64,000 nt of DNA from Acidihalobacter ferrooxydans (GTDB lineage Bacteria > Pseudomonadota > Gammaproteobacteria > DSM-5130 > Acidihalobacteraceae): assembly GCF_001975725.1 (NCBI RefSeq), contig NZ_CP019434.1, positions 2,906,792 to 2,970,791 of the forward strand, in the 5' to 3' direction. Below the pieces are notes generated by a model that ran no database searches, had not been told where the DNA came from, and saw only the letters and a list, made by a program, of their open reading frames with translations. The position numbers and the translations under genes are program-made. Shown here in pieces: positions 27,512 to 34,000 of this stretch. Position 1 is the first letter of the stretch. Every line of letters starts with the position of its first letter.

Positions 27512-27946
27512 ATGTCTATGGTTCGCTATCAACCCTTTGGCGTACTTAACCAGCTATACCGTGAGATGGACCGTGCATTCGGTCTGCCAGACCACGCGAA
27601 CGACGATGCGGCAACCAGCGATTGGGTGCCCGCGGTCGACATCAAGGAAGAGGAAAACGCATTTCTGATCCATGCGGATGTGCCCGGCGTCGAGCCCAAG
27701 GACATCGAAGTCCATATGGAAAATGGCGTGCTGACCATCCGTGGCGAGCGCAAGTTCGAAAACGAAGAGGAAAAAGACGGCTACAAGCGCGTCGAGCGCG
27801 TGCGCGGCAGCTTCTACCGCCGCTTCACACTGCCTGATACCGCCGACGCGGAGAACATTTCCGCACGCGTGGACAAAGGCGTGCTCGAACTGCGCATCCC
27901 GAAACAGGAACGCGTGCGGCCGCGCCGCATCAACGTGGAAGGCTGA
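27512..27946 (+). CDS. Small heat-shock protein, Hsp20/IbpA family
   Basis: 144-residue ATP-independent holdase. The alpha-crystallin domain covers about residues 37-140: [40 protein letters not shown] and the [10 protein letters not shown] strand, with the C-terminal GVLELRIPK motif and an RRINVEG tail that resembles the IxI region. The ATG at 27512 has a perfect AGGAGGT site. A heat-shock-like promoter precedes it, and a DnaJ-type co-chaperone gene follows 58 bases later, so the pair likely responds to protein-damaging stress. Confidence 0.93.
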   Translation: MSMVRYQPFGVLNQLYREMDRAFGLPDHANDDAATSDWVPAVDIKEEENAFLIHADVPGVEPKDIEVHMENGVLTIRGERKFENEEEKDGYKRVERVRGSFYRRFTLPDTADAENISARVDKGVLELRIPKQERVRPRRINVEG

Positions 27947-27952
27947 CGGCTC

Positions 27953-27981
27953 GCGGGACGCCGCCCCGCGCGGCGTCCCGC
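27953..27981 (+). terminator. Hairpin between hsp20 and the DnaJ-type gene
   Basis: GCGGGACGCCG and CGGCGTCCCGC form an 11-bp perfect stem with a 7-base loop, seven bases after the hsp20 stop. No T-run follows, so it may be a partial terminator or a stabiliser giving more hsp20 than co-chaperone mRNA. Confidence 0.5.
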
Positions 27982-28004
27982 ACTACCGGAGGCAGGCAGG
28001 ATCA

Positions 28005-28937
28005 ATGGAGTTCAAGGATTACTACAAGCTACTTGGCGTACCGCGCGACGCGCCGCCGGATGCCATCAAGAAGGCCTATCGTCGCCAGGCGCGCAAATAC
28101 CACCCCGATGTCAGCAAGGAAACGGACGCCGAGGCACGCTTCAAGGAAGTGAGCGAAGCCTACGAAGTGCTCAGCGATCCCGAGAAGCGTTCTGCCTATG
28201 ACCGGCTCGGCGCCAACTGGAAGGCCGGTCAGGACTTTCGCCCGCCGCCCGGCTGGGAGCAGGCGGCCGGTTTCGGTGGCGGCGCACACGGCTTCAGCAG
28301 CGCCGATTTCAACGCTGGCGGATTCAGCGAGTTCTTCGAGTCTTTGTTCGGCGGCGGTTTTCGCCAGACCGGCCCGGGGACCGGACGGGCCGGAGGCTCA
28401 GGCTTTCGGACACGCGGACAGGATCAGGAGGCCACACTCTCGCTGGATCTGGAGACGGCCTACCACGGCGGGCGTCAGAGTCTGCGCATGGGCGACGGCC
28501 GCACGCTCGCGGTGAACATCCCCGCCGGCGTGAGCGACGGGCAGCGCATCCGCCTGACCGGCCAGGGCGCGCCCGGTCTGGGTGGCGGGCCGGCCGGCGA
28601 TCTCTATCTGAGCGTGCATATCCAGCCGCACGCGCTGTATCGCGTCGAGGGGCGCGATCTGCTGCTCGACTTGCCGCTGGCTCCGTGGGAAGCCGCATTG
28701 GGCAGCACGGTGACGGTGCCAACCCTCTCCGGCAAAGTCGACCTCAAGATACCGGCCGGCTCGCGTGCCGGACGCAAAATGCGGCTGAAGGGCCGCGGCA
28801 TGCCGGGCAAGACGCCTGGCGATCTGTACGTGATACTCAAGATCGAAACGCCGCCGGCCGAGACGCAGGCGCATCGCGAGTTCTACGAACGCATGCGCCG
28901 CGAGCTGCCGTTCGATCCGCGGGCGCACCTCGCCTGA
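28005..28937 (+). CDS. cbpA: DnaJ-type co-chaperone, CbpA family
   Basis: 310-residue J-protein that would stimulate DnaK ATPase. The J domain (1-70) has [12 protein letters not shown], the HPD motif at 33-35 and [13 protein letters not shown] Gly/Phe-rich linker (about 85-145) is followed by two C-terminal beta domains; no zinc-finger cysteines are present, so it is CbpA-type, not DnaJ. The C-terminal [18 protein letters not shown] is typical of CbpA. GGAGG stands upstream of the ATG at 28005. The last 25 codons and 16 bases beyond the stop lie in the first unit of a perfect 92-bp tandem duplication. CbpM does not follow. Confidence 0.9.
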   Translation: MEFKDYYKLLGVPRDAPPDAIKKAYRRQARKYHPDVSKETDAEARFKEVSEAYEVLSDPEKRSAYDRLGANWKAGQDFRPPPGWEQAAGFGGGAHGFSSADFNAGGFSEFFESLFGGGFRQTGPGTGRAGGSGFRTRGQDQEATLSLDLETAYHGGRQSLRMGDGRTLAVNIPAGVSDGQRIRLTGQGAPGLGGGPAGDLYLSVHIQPHALYRVEGRDLLLDLPLAPWEAALGSTVTVPTLSGKVDLKIPAGSRAGRKMRLKGRGMPGKTPGDLYVILKIETPPAETQAHREFYERMRRELPFDPRAHLA

Positions 28938-29045
28938 GGGCACCGCGCCCGACGACGCAGGCGCATCGCGAGTTCTACGAACGCATGCGCCGCGAGCTGC
29001 CGTTCGATCCGCGGGCGCACCTCGCCTGAGGGCACCGCGCCCGAC
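28862..29045 (+). repeat. Perfect 92-bp tandem duplication at the cbpA 3' end
   Basis: Units 28862-28953 and 28954-29045 are identical. Each contains the last 25 codons of cbpA with its TGA stop and the following 16 bases. The second copy is an untranslated relic downstream of the true stop unless the stop is read through. Identity without any mismatch in a GC-rich genome points to a very recent event or a sequence assembly artefact. Confidence 0.95.
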
Positions 29046-29059
29046 GGGGCCCGGCCCGC

Positions 29060-29518
29060 TCAGGCGGGCGTGTTTTCGCTGACCCAGCGCTGTTCGCCGT
29101 TGGCCAGATCCTCTCGCTTCCAGAAGGGCGCACGATGTTTGAGCGCCTCGATGAGGTGGCGGCAGGCGTCGAAGCCGGCGTTGCGGTGCGCGGACCAGGC
29201 GGCGGTCAGCACAATCGGCTCGCCCGGCACAATCAAGCCAACGCGATGCACAATCAGACAGGCGTTGACCGGCCAGCGCTCGACCGCCTCGTCGGCAATC
29301 CGCTCCAATTCGCGCTCGGTCATACCCGGATAGTGCTCCAGAAACAGGCGGCGAACACCGTCGCCGGCGTTGAAGTCGCGCATGGTGCCGACGAAAACGG
29401 CGGCCGCTCCGCTGCGTCCGTCGCCCATGTCGTGCGTCTGCTCGAAATCGCGCAGCGTCGACCACGGATCAAAGATCGCCGTTTCCAGACGCACCAGCGT
29501 CGTTGCGGGCGCGGCCAC
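29060..29518 (-). CDS. moaE: Molybdopterin synthase catalytic subunit MoaE
   Basis: Large subunit of molybdopterin synthase, which transfers sulfur from MoaD thiocarboxylate to cyclic pyranopterin monophosphate; 152 residues. Visible family features are GAAAVFVGTMRDFN, LFLEHYPGMTERELERI, IVHRVGLIVPGEP and the substrate-binding block LKHRAPFWKRE with the conserved lysines. The start is GTG at 29518, immediately after the moaD stop (no spacer), which indicates coupled translation of the two subunits. It lies 15 bases beyond the cbpA duplication, convergent with it. Confidence 0.94.
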   Translation of the reverse strand: MAAPATTLVRLETAIFDPWSTLRDFEQTHDMGDGRSGAAAVFVGTMRDFNAGDGVRRLFLEHYPGMTERELERIADEAVERWPVNACLIVHRVGLIVPGEPIVLTAAWSAHRNAGFDACRHLIEALKHRAPFWKREDLANGEQRWVSENTPA

Positions 29519-29749
29519 TCAGCCCCCCGTGACGGGTGGGAAAAACGCAACCTCGTCGCCATCCGTCAGCACATGCTCGGCGCCGACGTACTCCTGATTC
29601 ACGGCGGCCAGCACGCGAGCCGGCAGCGGCGTGCCGTGCAGGTGCTGCCAGGCAGCGTCGACGGTTGCGATGCCGGCCGCATCGAGGCGGTCTTCCCCGC
29701 GCCCGATCTGCTCGCGCAAACTGGCAAAATAGCGAATAGTGATACTCAT
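29519..29749 (-). CDS. moaD: Molybdopterin synthase sulfur carrier subunit MoaD
   Basis: Ubiquitin-fold sulfur carrier, 76 residues, ending in the required Gly-Gly (PPVTGG), whose C-terminus is adenylated and thiocarboxylated by MoeB-type enzymes. ITIRYFASLREQIGR at the start and VNQEYVGAEHVLTDGDEVAFFPPV near the end are typical. It directly precedes moaE on the minus strand and is divergent from moaC with a 59-base gap that must hold both promoters. Confidence 0.94.
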   Translation of the reverse strand: MSITIRYFASLREQIGRGEDRLDAAGIATVDAAWQHLHGTPLPARVLAAVNQEYVGAEHVLTDGDEVAFFPPVTGG

Positions 29750-29808
29750 CTTTCTGTTAGCCTCCGGGCTTTTCCTGTCACCATTCTAGCTTAGGAGCAC
29801 GCGCAAGC

Positions 29809-30291
29809 ATGAGCGAACTCACCCACTTCGACCGCAACGGCCAGGCCCACATGGTCGATGTCGGCGGCAAGGACGAAACCCGGCGGCTGGCGGTCGCCGA
29901 GGGACGCATCCACATGCGCGCACAAACGCTGGACCAGATTCGCCAGGGCGGGCATCGCAAGGGCGACGTGCTCGGCATCGCGCGCATCGCCGGCATCATG
30001 GGTGCCAAGCGCACCTCCGAGCTGATCCCGCTGTGTCATCCCATCGGCCTCACCCACCTCGAACTGGACCTGCGCGCCGAGGCTGATCCGCCAGCGGTGT
30101 ACTGCCGCGCACGGGCCGAGACGCGCGGCCGCACCGGCGTCGAAATGGAAGCGCTGACGGCGGTACAGGTCGCATTATTGACTGTTTATGACATGTGCAA
30201 GGCGGTCGACCGCGGCATGCGGATCGACGGTGTGCGACTGCTGCGCAAGTCCGGCGGCAAGAGCGGCGACTGGGGCTCCGAGGTCACTTGA
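29809..30291 (+). CDS. moaC: Cyclic pyranopterin monophosphate synthase MoaC
   Basis: Catalyses, after MoaA, formation of cyclic pyranopterin monophosphate in molybdenum cofactor synthesis; 160 residues. [38 protein letters not shown] and [22 protein letters not shown] are near-invariant in the family; the Lys and Asp of KAVDR are the likely catalytic pair. AGGAG precedes the ATG by nine bases. moaA is not in the window. No molybdenum-cofactor riboswitch fits in the 59-bp space to moaD. Confidence 0.95.
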   Translation: MSELTHFDRNGQAHMVDVGGKDETRRLAVAEGRIHMRAQTLDQIRQGGHRKGDVLGIARIAGIMGAKRTSELIPLCHPIGLTHLELDLRAEADPPAVYCRARAETRGRTGVEMEALTAVQVALLTVYDMCKAVDRGMRIDGVRLLRKSGGKSGDWGSEVT

Positions 30292-30297
30292 GCCCGT

Positions 30298-30927
30298 TCA
30301 GCGCATGCTCAGCGCGAGCCGCACGCCGAAGCCAATGAGCAGGCTGGCGAACACGCCATTGCGCAGGAGATGCAGCGTACGGTTGTGCGTACCGAGATGC
30401 CCCAATCCACGGCCCGCCGAGGCGTAGACGAGGTCGAAACAGAATCCAACGCCGACCAGGATTGCGCCGAGCACGGCGAACTGCAACAACATCGGACTGT
30501 GCCCCGGATGTGTGAATTGCGGCAGCAATACCGAACAGAACAACAATGCCTTGGGATTCAACAGATTGGTCAGCAGACCGCGCCGCAGCGCGGCAAACAA
30601 GTTCACCCGCGGCGGACGACCGACGCCCGGCGCAGGATGAAGACGAGGCGTCGATACCCGTAGCATGCGGGTGCCGAGATAGATCAGGTAACCGGCGCCA
30701 CAAAAACGGACCGCATCGAACACCCAGGGCGATGCCTTGAACAGCGCCGCCAATCCCACACCGGCCAGCGCGACCTGCGTGGCGCGCGCAATACCCAGAC
30801 CGACCGCGGTCGCCAATGCCACAGCGCGACCGCCCACGGCAGAAGTCTCCAACAACAGGATCATGTCCGGGCCGGGGATGAGATAGACCACGACCAAGGC
30901 CCCAACGAACATTTCCAGATTATCCAT
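30298..30927 (-). CDS. LysE/RhtB-family exporter, Lrp-linked
   Basis: 209-residue amino-acid exporter. LIPGPDMILLLETSAVGGR is the signature loop of the RhtB branch, and GLLTNLLNPKALLFCSVLLPQF marks the central NPK segment; about six helices are predicted. The ATG at 30927 has GGGAG eight bases upstream and gives the usual family length; the longer frame to 30960 is less likely. It is divergent from an Lrp-family regulator gene, a pairing typical of regulated amino-acid efflux. A dapA remnant nearby on the same strand hints at lysine-related metabolism, but the substrate is not shown. Confidence 0.87.
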   Translation of the reverse strand: MDNLEMFVGALVVVYLIPGPDMILLLETSAVGGRAVALATAVGLGIARATQVALAGVGLAALFKASPWVFDAVRFCGAGYLIYLGTRMLRVSTPRLHPAPGVGRPPRVNLFAALRRGLLTNLLNPKALLFCSVLLPQFTHPGHSPMLLQFAVLGAILVGVGFCFDLVYASAGRGLGHLGTHNRTLHLLRNGVFASLLIGFGVRLALSMR

Positions 30928-31059
30928 AGTCGCATCTCCCACGCCGTTTTCACGGTACAAGTCTAACGCTACCGGTCGGGGCGGGTGCTTGCTAATTCGA
31001 CCCTATAATGATTATTTTTTGGCATACTGCGCCCTACAAGCAGAGACTAAAAGAATTTT

Positions 31060-31536
31060 ATGCCAAGAATCGACAAATATGACCGACACATCCTCGAGGA
31101 ACTCCAGCGCGATGGACGCTTGAGCAACGTCGATTTGGCGGATCGTATAGGGCTGTCCCCGTCGCCATGTCTGCGCCGGGTCAAGGCATTGGAGGCAACG
31201 GGTGCGATCCTGGGCTACGGCGCACAACTCGATCGGGAGACGATCGGCCTAGGGCTCACCGTGTTCGTTAACGTCAAGATCGAGCGTCACCAAGACGCTT
31301 CGGCCGCGGCATTTCAGGCAGCAGTACTGGAACTGCCCGAAGTTGTTTCGGCATATCTGGTGTCCGGCGAATCGGACTATTTACTCCAGGTTATCGTACC
31401 CGACCTGAAGGGCTACCAGCACTTTCTGATCGATACCCTGCTGAAATTGCCGGGCGTTGCCGACATCCGCAGTAATTTCGCCATCCATACGCTCAAGCCA
31501 CCGAGCCCATTGCCGCTCGGGCATCTGGCCGTCTGA
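31060..31536 (+). CDS. Lrp/AsnC-family transcriptional regulator
   Basis: 158 residues. The N-terminal winged helix-turn-helix (about 4-50) shows IDKYDRHILEELQRDGRLSN, VDLADRIGLSPSPCLRRVKALE, and the C-terminal RAM ligand-binding domain (about 65-145) has VFVNVKIERH, VVSAYLVSGESDYLLQV and TLLKLPGVADIRSNFAI. Such regulators sense amino acids. It is divergent from a LysE-type exporter 132 bp away; the shared AT-rich spacer (30980-31060) is the likely operator region. It probably controls that exporter, as in known Lrp-LysE pairs; this is inference. Confidence 0.93.
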   Translation: MPRIDKYDRHILEELQRDGRLSNVDLADRIGLSPSPCLRRVKALEATGAILGYGAQLDRETIGLGLTVFVNVKIERHQDASAAAFQAAVLELPEVVSAYLVSGESDYLLQVIVPDLKGYQHFLIDTLLKLPGVADIRSNFAIHTLKPPSPLPLGHLAV

Positions 31537-31539
31537 GGA

Positions 31540-31693
31540 ACTCAGCCGCTGGATCGGCCATGCGCCAGGCGTCCCAACGGGCGCGGAACGCCTCGCTCGT
31601 CGGCAGCATCGGCGGACGAAGTTCGTCACGCAACAGGTCGAGGTCAGCGAGCGCGGCCTTGACCGGTCTGGAGTTGGGTTCGGAAAAACAGGG
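31540..31693 (-). pseudogene. Remnant of a dapA-type gene (C-terminal fragment)
   Basis: On the minus strand the frame FSEPNSRPVKAALADLDLLRDELRPPML PTSE... (31560-31690, quoted in pieces: EPNSRPVKAAL; DELRPPMLPTSE) matches the C-terminal end of dihydrodipicolinate synthase/N-acetylneuraminate lyase family proteins, whose pattern is FxEPNPxPVKxAL...LRLPxxPLSE. Upstream in the same frame a stop codon interrupts, while the neighbouring frame reads VVPWIVALFF, another plausible family segment, suggesting a frameshift. Nothing of the catalytic part is present. It lies just after the Lrp gene, convergent with it. Confidence 0.55.
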
Positions 31694-31964
31694 CGACAAT
31701 CCACGGCACTACTTCTAACGTAACAGCGCTCCGGTCAGATGCGCAGCTGTTTCCGTGCTTTGTTCGCCGTCCGTGCGAGCAATGCGCTGCCCGAACGAGC
31801 AAATGGCGCTGGGCATGGGTGACCGAGAACACACAGAAGATGACCCCGAGGACGCAGAGCGCGAAGACACATCGCCAGGGTGTCACATCGCCAAGGGTTT
31901 CCGCACCGGCCTCACTACATTACCCTGTAGTACCGTGACCGGGCGCCACACCCCGACGAACCCT
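31694..31964. other. Spacer without recognisable gene
   Basis: Together with the dapA remnant this forms a 428-bp stretch between the Lrp gene and the esterase gene. Open frames here on both strands are short and show no family similarity. It may hold further unrecognisable decay of the dapA region and the esterase promoter. Nothing else is visible. Confidence 0.4.
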
Positions 31965-32675
31965 ATGAACGCACCATCGCTACTGACCTTGAACCATTCG
32001 CTTGTCGTCGCCCGACCGGACAGCGACCCCGCGCAACTCGTGCTGCTGTTCCATGGGGTCGGCGACACACCGCAGGAAATGCTACCCCTGGCAGCGCGAA
32101 TAGCCGACGCGTACCCGCAGGCCTGCGTGGTCAGCGTATGTGCCTCGCGCAACTCCGATGGAGGCGGTTATGAATGGTTCTCCACCAACGGCATCACCGA
32201 CGACAACCGGCTGGAACGCATTCAGGCGGCGATGCCCGCATTCCTGGCGACCGTGCGCCACTGGCAGGAGCGCACCGGCGTGGCGCCGGAACGGACCGCA
32301 CTGATCGGCTTCTCGCAGAGCGCAATCATGGCGCTGGAGTCGACCCATGAAACGTCACTGCCGGCAACGCGTGTGGTATCGTTCGGTGGCCGCTTTGTGC
32401 GCCTGCCGGAGCCGGTGCGCGACACCGTCACCTTTTATCTGCTGCACGGCAAGAGCGACTCCGTGATCCCGTACGGCTATGCCGTACAGGCCGCGGAATA
32501 TCTGGTGGCGCGCGACGGCGACGTCACGGCCGACATCCTGCCCTTCGTCGGTCATGAAATAACACCGGAAATGATCGATCTGCTGCTCGAACGCCTGCAA
32601 GCGCACATCCCGAAACGACTCTGGCAGGAAGCGCTTCGTGCGGACGCTCCGGTGGAACCGACGCGCGGCGATTGA
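31965..32675 (+). CDS. ypfH: Serine esterase, YpfH family
   Basis: 236-residue alpha/beta hydrolase related to E. coli YpfH and phospholipase/carboxylesterases. VLLFHGVGDTPQEMLPLA forms the oxyanion-hole region, GFSQSAIMALE is the nucleophile elbow (catalytic Ser), and LLHGKSDSVIPYGYAV and FVGHEI supply the Asp and His. The ITDDNR segment matches YpfH. The natural substrate is unknown. The ATG at 31965 is preferred over frames extended to 31755, which are not conserved. It is followed closely by a glutaredoxin-like gene and probably forms an operon with it. Confidence 0.88.
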   Translation: MNAPSLLTLNHSLVVARPDSDPAQLVLLFHGVGDTPQEMLPLAARIADAYPQACVVSVCASRNSDGGGYEWFSTNGITDDNRLERIQAAMPAFLATVRHWQERTGVAPERTALIGFSQSAIMALESTHETSLPATRVVSFGGRFVRLPEPVRDTVTFYLLHGKSDSVIPYGYAVQAAEYLVARDGDVTADILPFVGHEITPEMIDLLLERLQAHIPKRLWQEALRADAPVEPTRGD

Positions 32676-32738
32676 ATGGCTGGCGTCAGCACGACAGCGC
32701 TGCCGCCCGAACCTGCAACAACGATGATGGAACACACT

Positions 32739-33149
32739 ATGAAACCCTTGATCCGTCTGTTTTTCCGCACCGTCCGGTTAGTGCTCTCCCCGGTCATGAT
32801 CATGGCCGACCGCATGACCACGCCCAAGGGCATCGTGCGCACGCCGCAAGCGCAGGCGGCAGTCGAGGAGGCTACCGCGCGACTCGCGCTCTATCACTTC
32901 CAGTCCTGTCCGTTCTGCATCAAGACCCGGCGCGAAATGGCGCGGCTCTCATTGCCGATCGAACTGCGCGACGCGCAACACGATGCGGCGCGGCGCGAAG
33001 AACTGCTGCAAGGCGGTGGCGAGGTCAAGGTACCCTGCCTGCGCATCGAGGACGACAACGGCGACACGCGCTGGATGTACGAATCCGAGCGCATCATCGC
33101 CTATCTTCACGAGCGCTTCGATGCGCCTGAGACCGCCCCGGTCACCTGA
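32739..33149 (+). CDS. Glutaredoxin-like membrane-associated protein
   Basis: 136 residues. A hydrophobic N-terminal segment (MKPLIRLFFRTVRLVLSPVM) is followed by a glutaredoxin/GST-N fold beginning at about residue 50: LALYHFQSCPFCIKTRREM contains the redox site CPFC, and EVKVPCLRIEDDNG is the cis-Pro loop region. The end (WMYESERIIAYLHERF) matches the GST N-terminal domain. I chose the ATG at 32739 by similarity of MKPLIRLFFR to relatives; ATGs at 32676 and 32724 are possible. Likely a thiol-disulfide protein held at the membrane. Its 3' end overlaps the convergent ybiI-type gene by eight bases. Confidence 0.8.
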   Translation: MKPLIRLFFRTVRLVLSPVMIMADRMTTPKGIVRTPQAQAAVEEATARLALYHFQSCPFCIKTRREMARLSLPIELRDAQHDAARREELLQGGGEVKVPCLRIEDDNGDTRWMYESERIIAYLHERFDAPETAPVT

Positions 33150-33408
33150 GCTGACTGTCCTTGCTACCGCGTCGGTTATAGCCACTGAACCCAGTCGTCT
33201 GCGCATCGCGCTCTTCCTGACACGTCAGGCACAAACGCACTCCGGGCAGCGCCTTGCGGCGCGCCTCGGGGATCGCCGCCGCGCATTCCTCGCAACGCTC
33301 CAGACTCGCGCCCTGCGGCAGCGCGCGCCGGGCGCGGTTCAACGCATCGCGCACCGTGTCATCGATCTGATCCTGTACCGCGCCGTCTCTGGTCCATCCG
33401 CCAGCCAT
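33142..33408 (-). CDS. ybiI: DksA/TraR-type zinc-finger protein, YbiI-like
   Basis: 88 residues. A single C4 zinc finger (CEECAAAIPEARRKALPGVRLCLTC) follows a helical N-terminus, and the C-terminus FSGYNRRGSKDSQLR is nearly identical to E. coli YbiI. The start MAGGWTRDG at 33408 has GGAGG upstream and matches the family start; the open frame runs further upstream without conservation. Family members lack the long DksA coiled coil, so binding to the RNA polymerase secondary channel is uncertain. Function unknown. Confidence 0.9.
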   Translation of the reverse strand: MAGGWTRDGAVQDQIDDTVRDALNRARRALPQGASLERCEECAAAIPEARRKALPGVRLCLTCQEERDAQTTGFSGYNRRGSKDSQLR

Positions 33409-33538
33409 CAAGGGCCTCCATTCGGTTCGCCGTCCAGGATTAAGTGTAGCGCCATCATCAAACGCTGTCCGATCCTGCTTGCCGATGCGATCACGGCACA
33501 CACAGACAAAAGCCCTGTTGTCCGCACTCGCAATTAAC

Positions 33539-33674
33539 AAGGCTGTTGTTGTCTACTCATGCGGCACGCCAGAGCGTCAAAATCGGGCTCTTGTGCTCAT
33601 TGACGCGCTGTAAACCGCGCTTTTTCGCCCGACAATCCTTCTCTCGCACGCGCCTGAGCGACTACAACAGCCTT
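33539..33674. repeat. Family C inverted-repeat element, copy C2
   Basis: 136 bp, reverse orientation relative to C1 at 1774-1910. Ends AAGGCTGTTGTTGTC and GCGACTACAACAGCCTT form an imperfect terminal inverted repeat. The body shares long near-identical stretches with C1 around GGCACGCCAGAGCGTCAAAAT. TA-rich flanks (ATTAAC left, GCTAATG right) resemble those of C1 but are not a clean duplication. It lies in the 592-bp gap between ybiI and the GGDEF/EAL gene, which it shares with B1. Confidence 0.8.
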
Positions 33675-33772
33675 GCTAATGGAAGATCCGGGTTGAATTC
33701 AACCGGACAATGCGTTGAAATCAGGCCGAAGGCCGCGCGAATCATTTCCCCATCAACAACAATCCATCCTGG

Positions 33773-33933
33773 GAGCCTGTCGGACTTGGAAAGAATCGGC
33801 TGCGGCGATGGGATAATGGGTCCATTTCCCCGCTTTTTTTCGTCGAATAGAACCACTATTGTCCTCAAAAGATCGTGAAACTGGCCTCCATTCCCCACTC
33901 GCCTCGCGACGATCCTCCAAGTCCGACAGGCTC
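33773..33933. repeat. Family B inverted-repeat element, full copy B1
   Basis: 161 bp, ends GAGCCTGTCGGACTTGG and CCAAGTCCGACAGGCTC, a 17-bp perfect terminal inverted repeat. CTGG stands on both sides (33769-33772 and 33934-33937), a 4-bp target duplication. The core includes a T-run (CGCTTTTTTTCG) and CGATGGGATAATGGG. It differs from the other full copy at 51995-52155 at only a few positions. No coding capacity. The remaining gap sequence (33682-33768) holds nothing I recognise. Confidence 0.9.
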
Positions 33934-34000
33934 CTGGGGCAGCGATCCGATCGACATCAGCGTTCATCCGTAGCCGATCGGCGGGGTCAAGGAGCCTGCT

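Noticed and set aside
29750..29808. Molybdenum-cofactor riboswitch between moaD and moaC
   Set aside because: Only 59 bases, too short for that riboswitch and divergent promoters; no matching helices seen.
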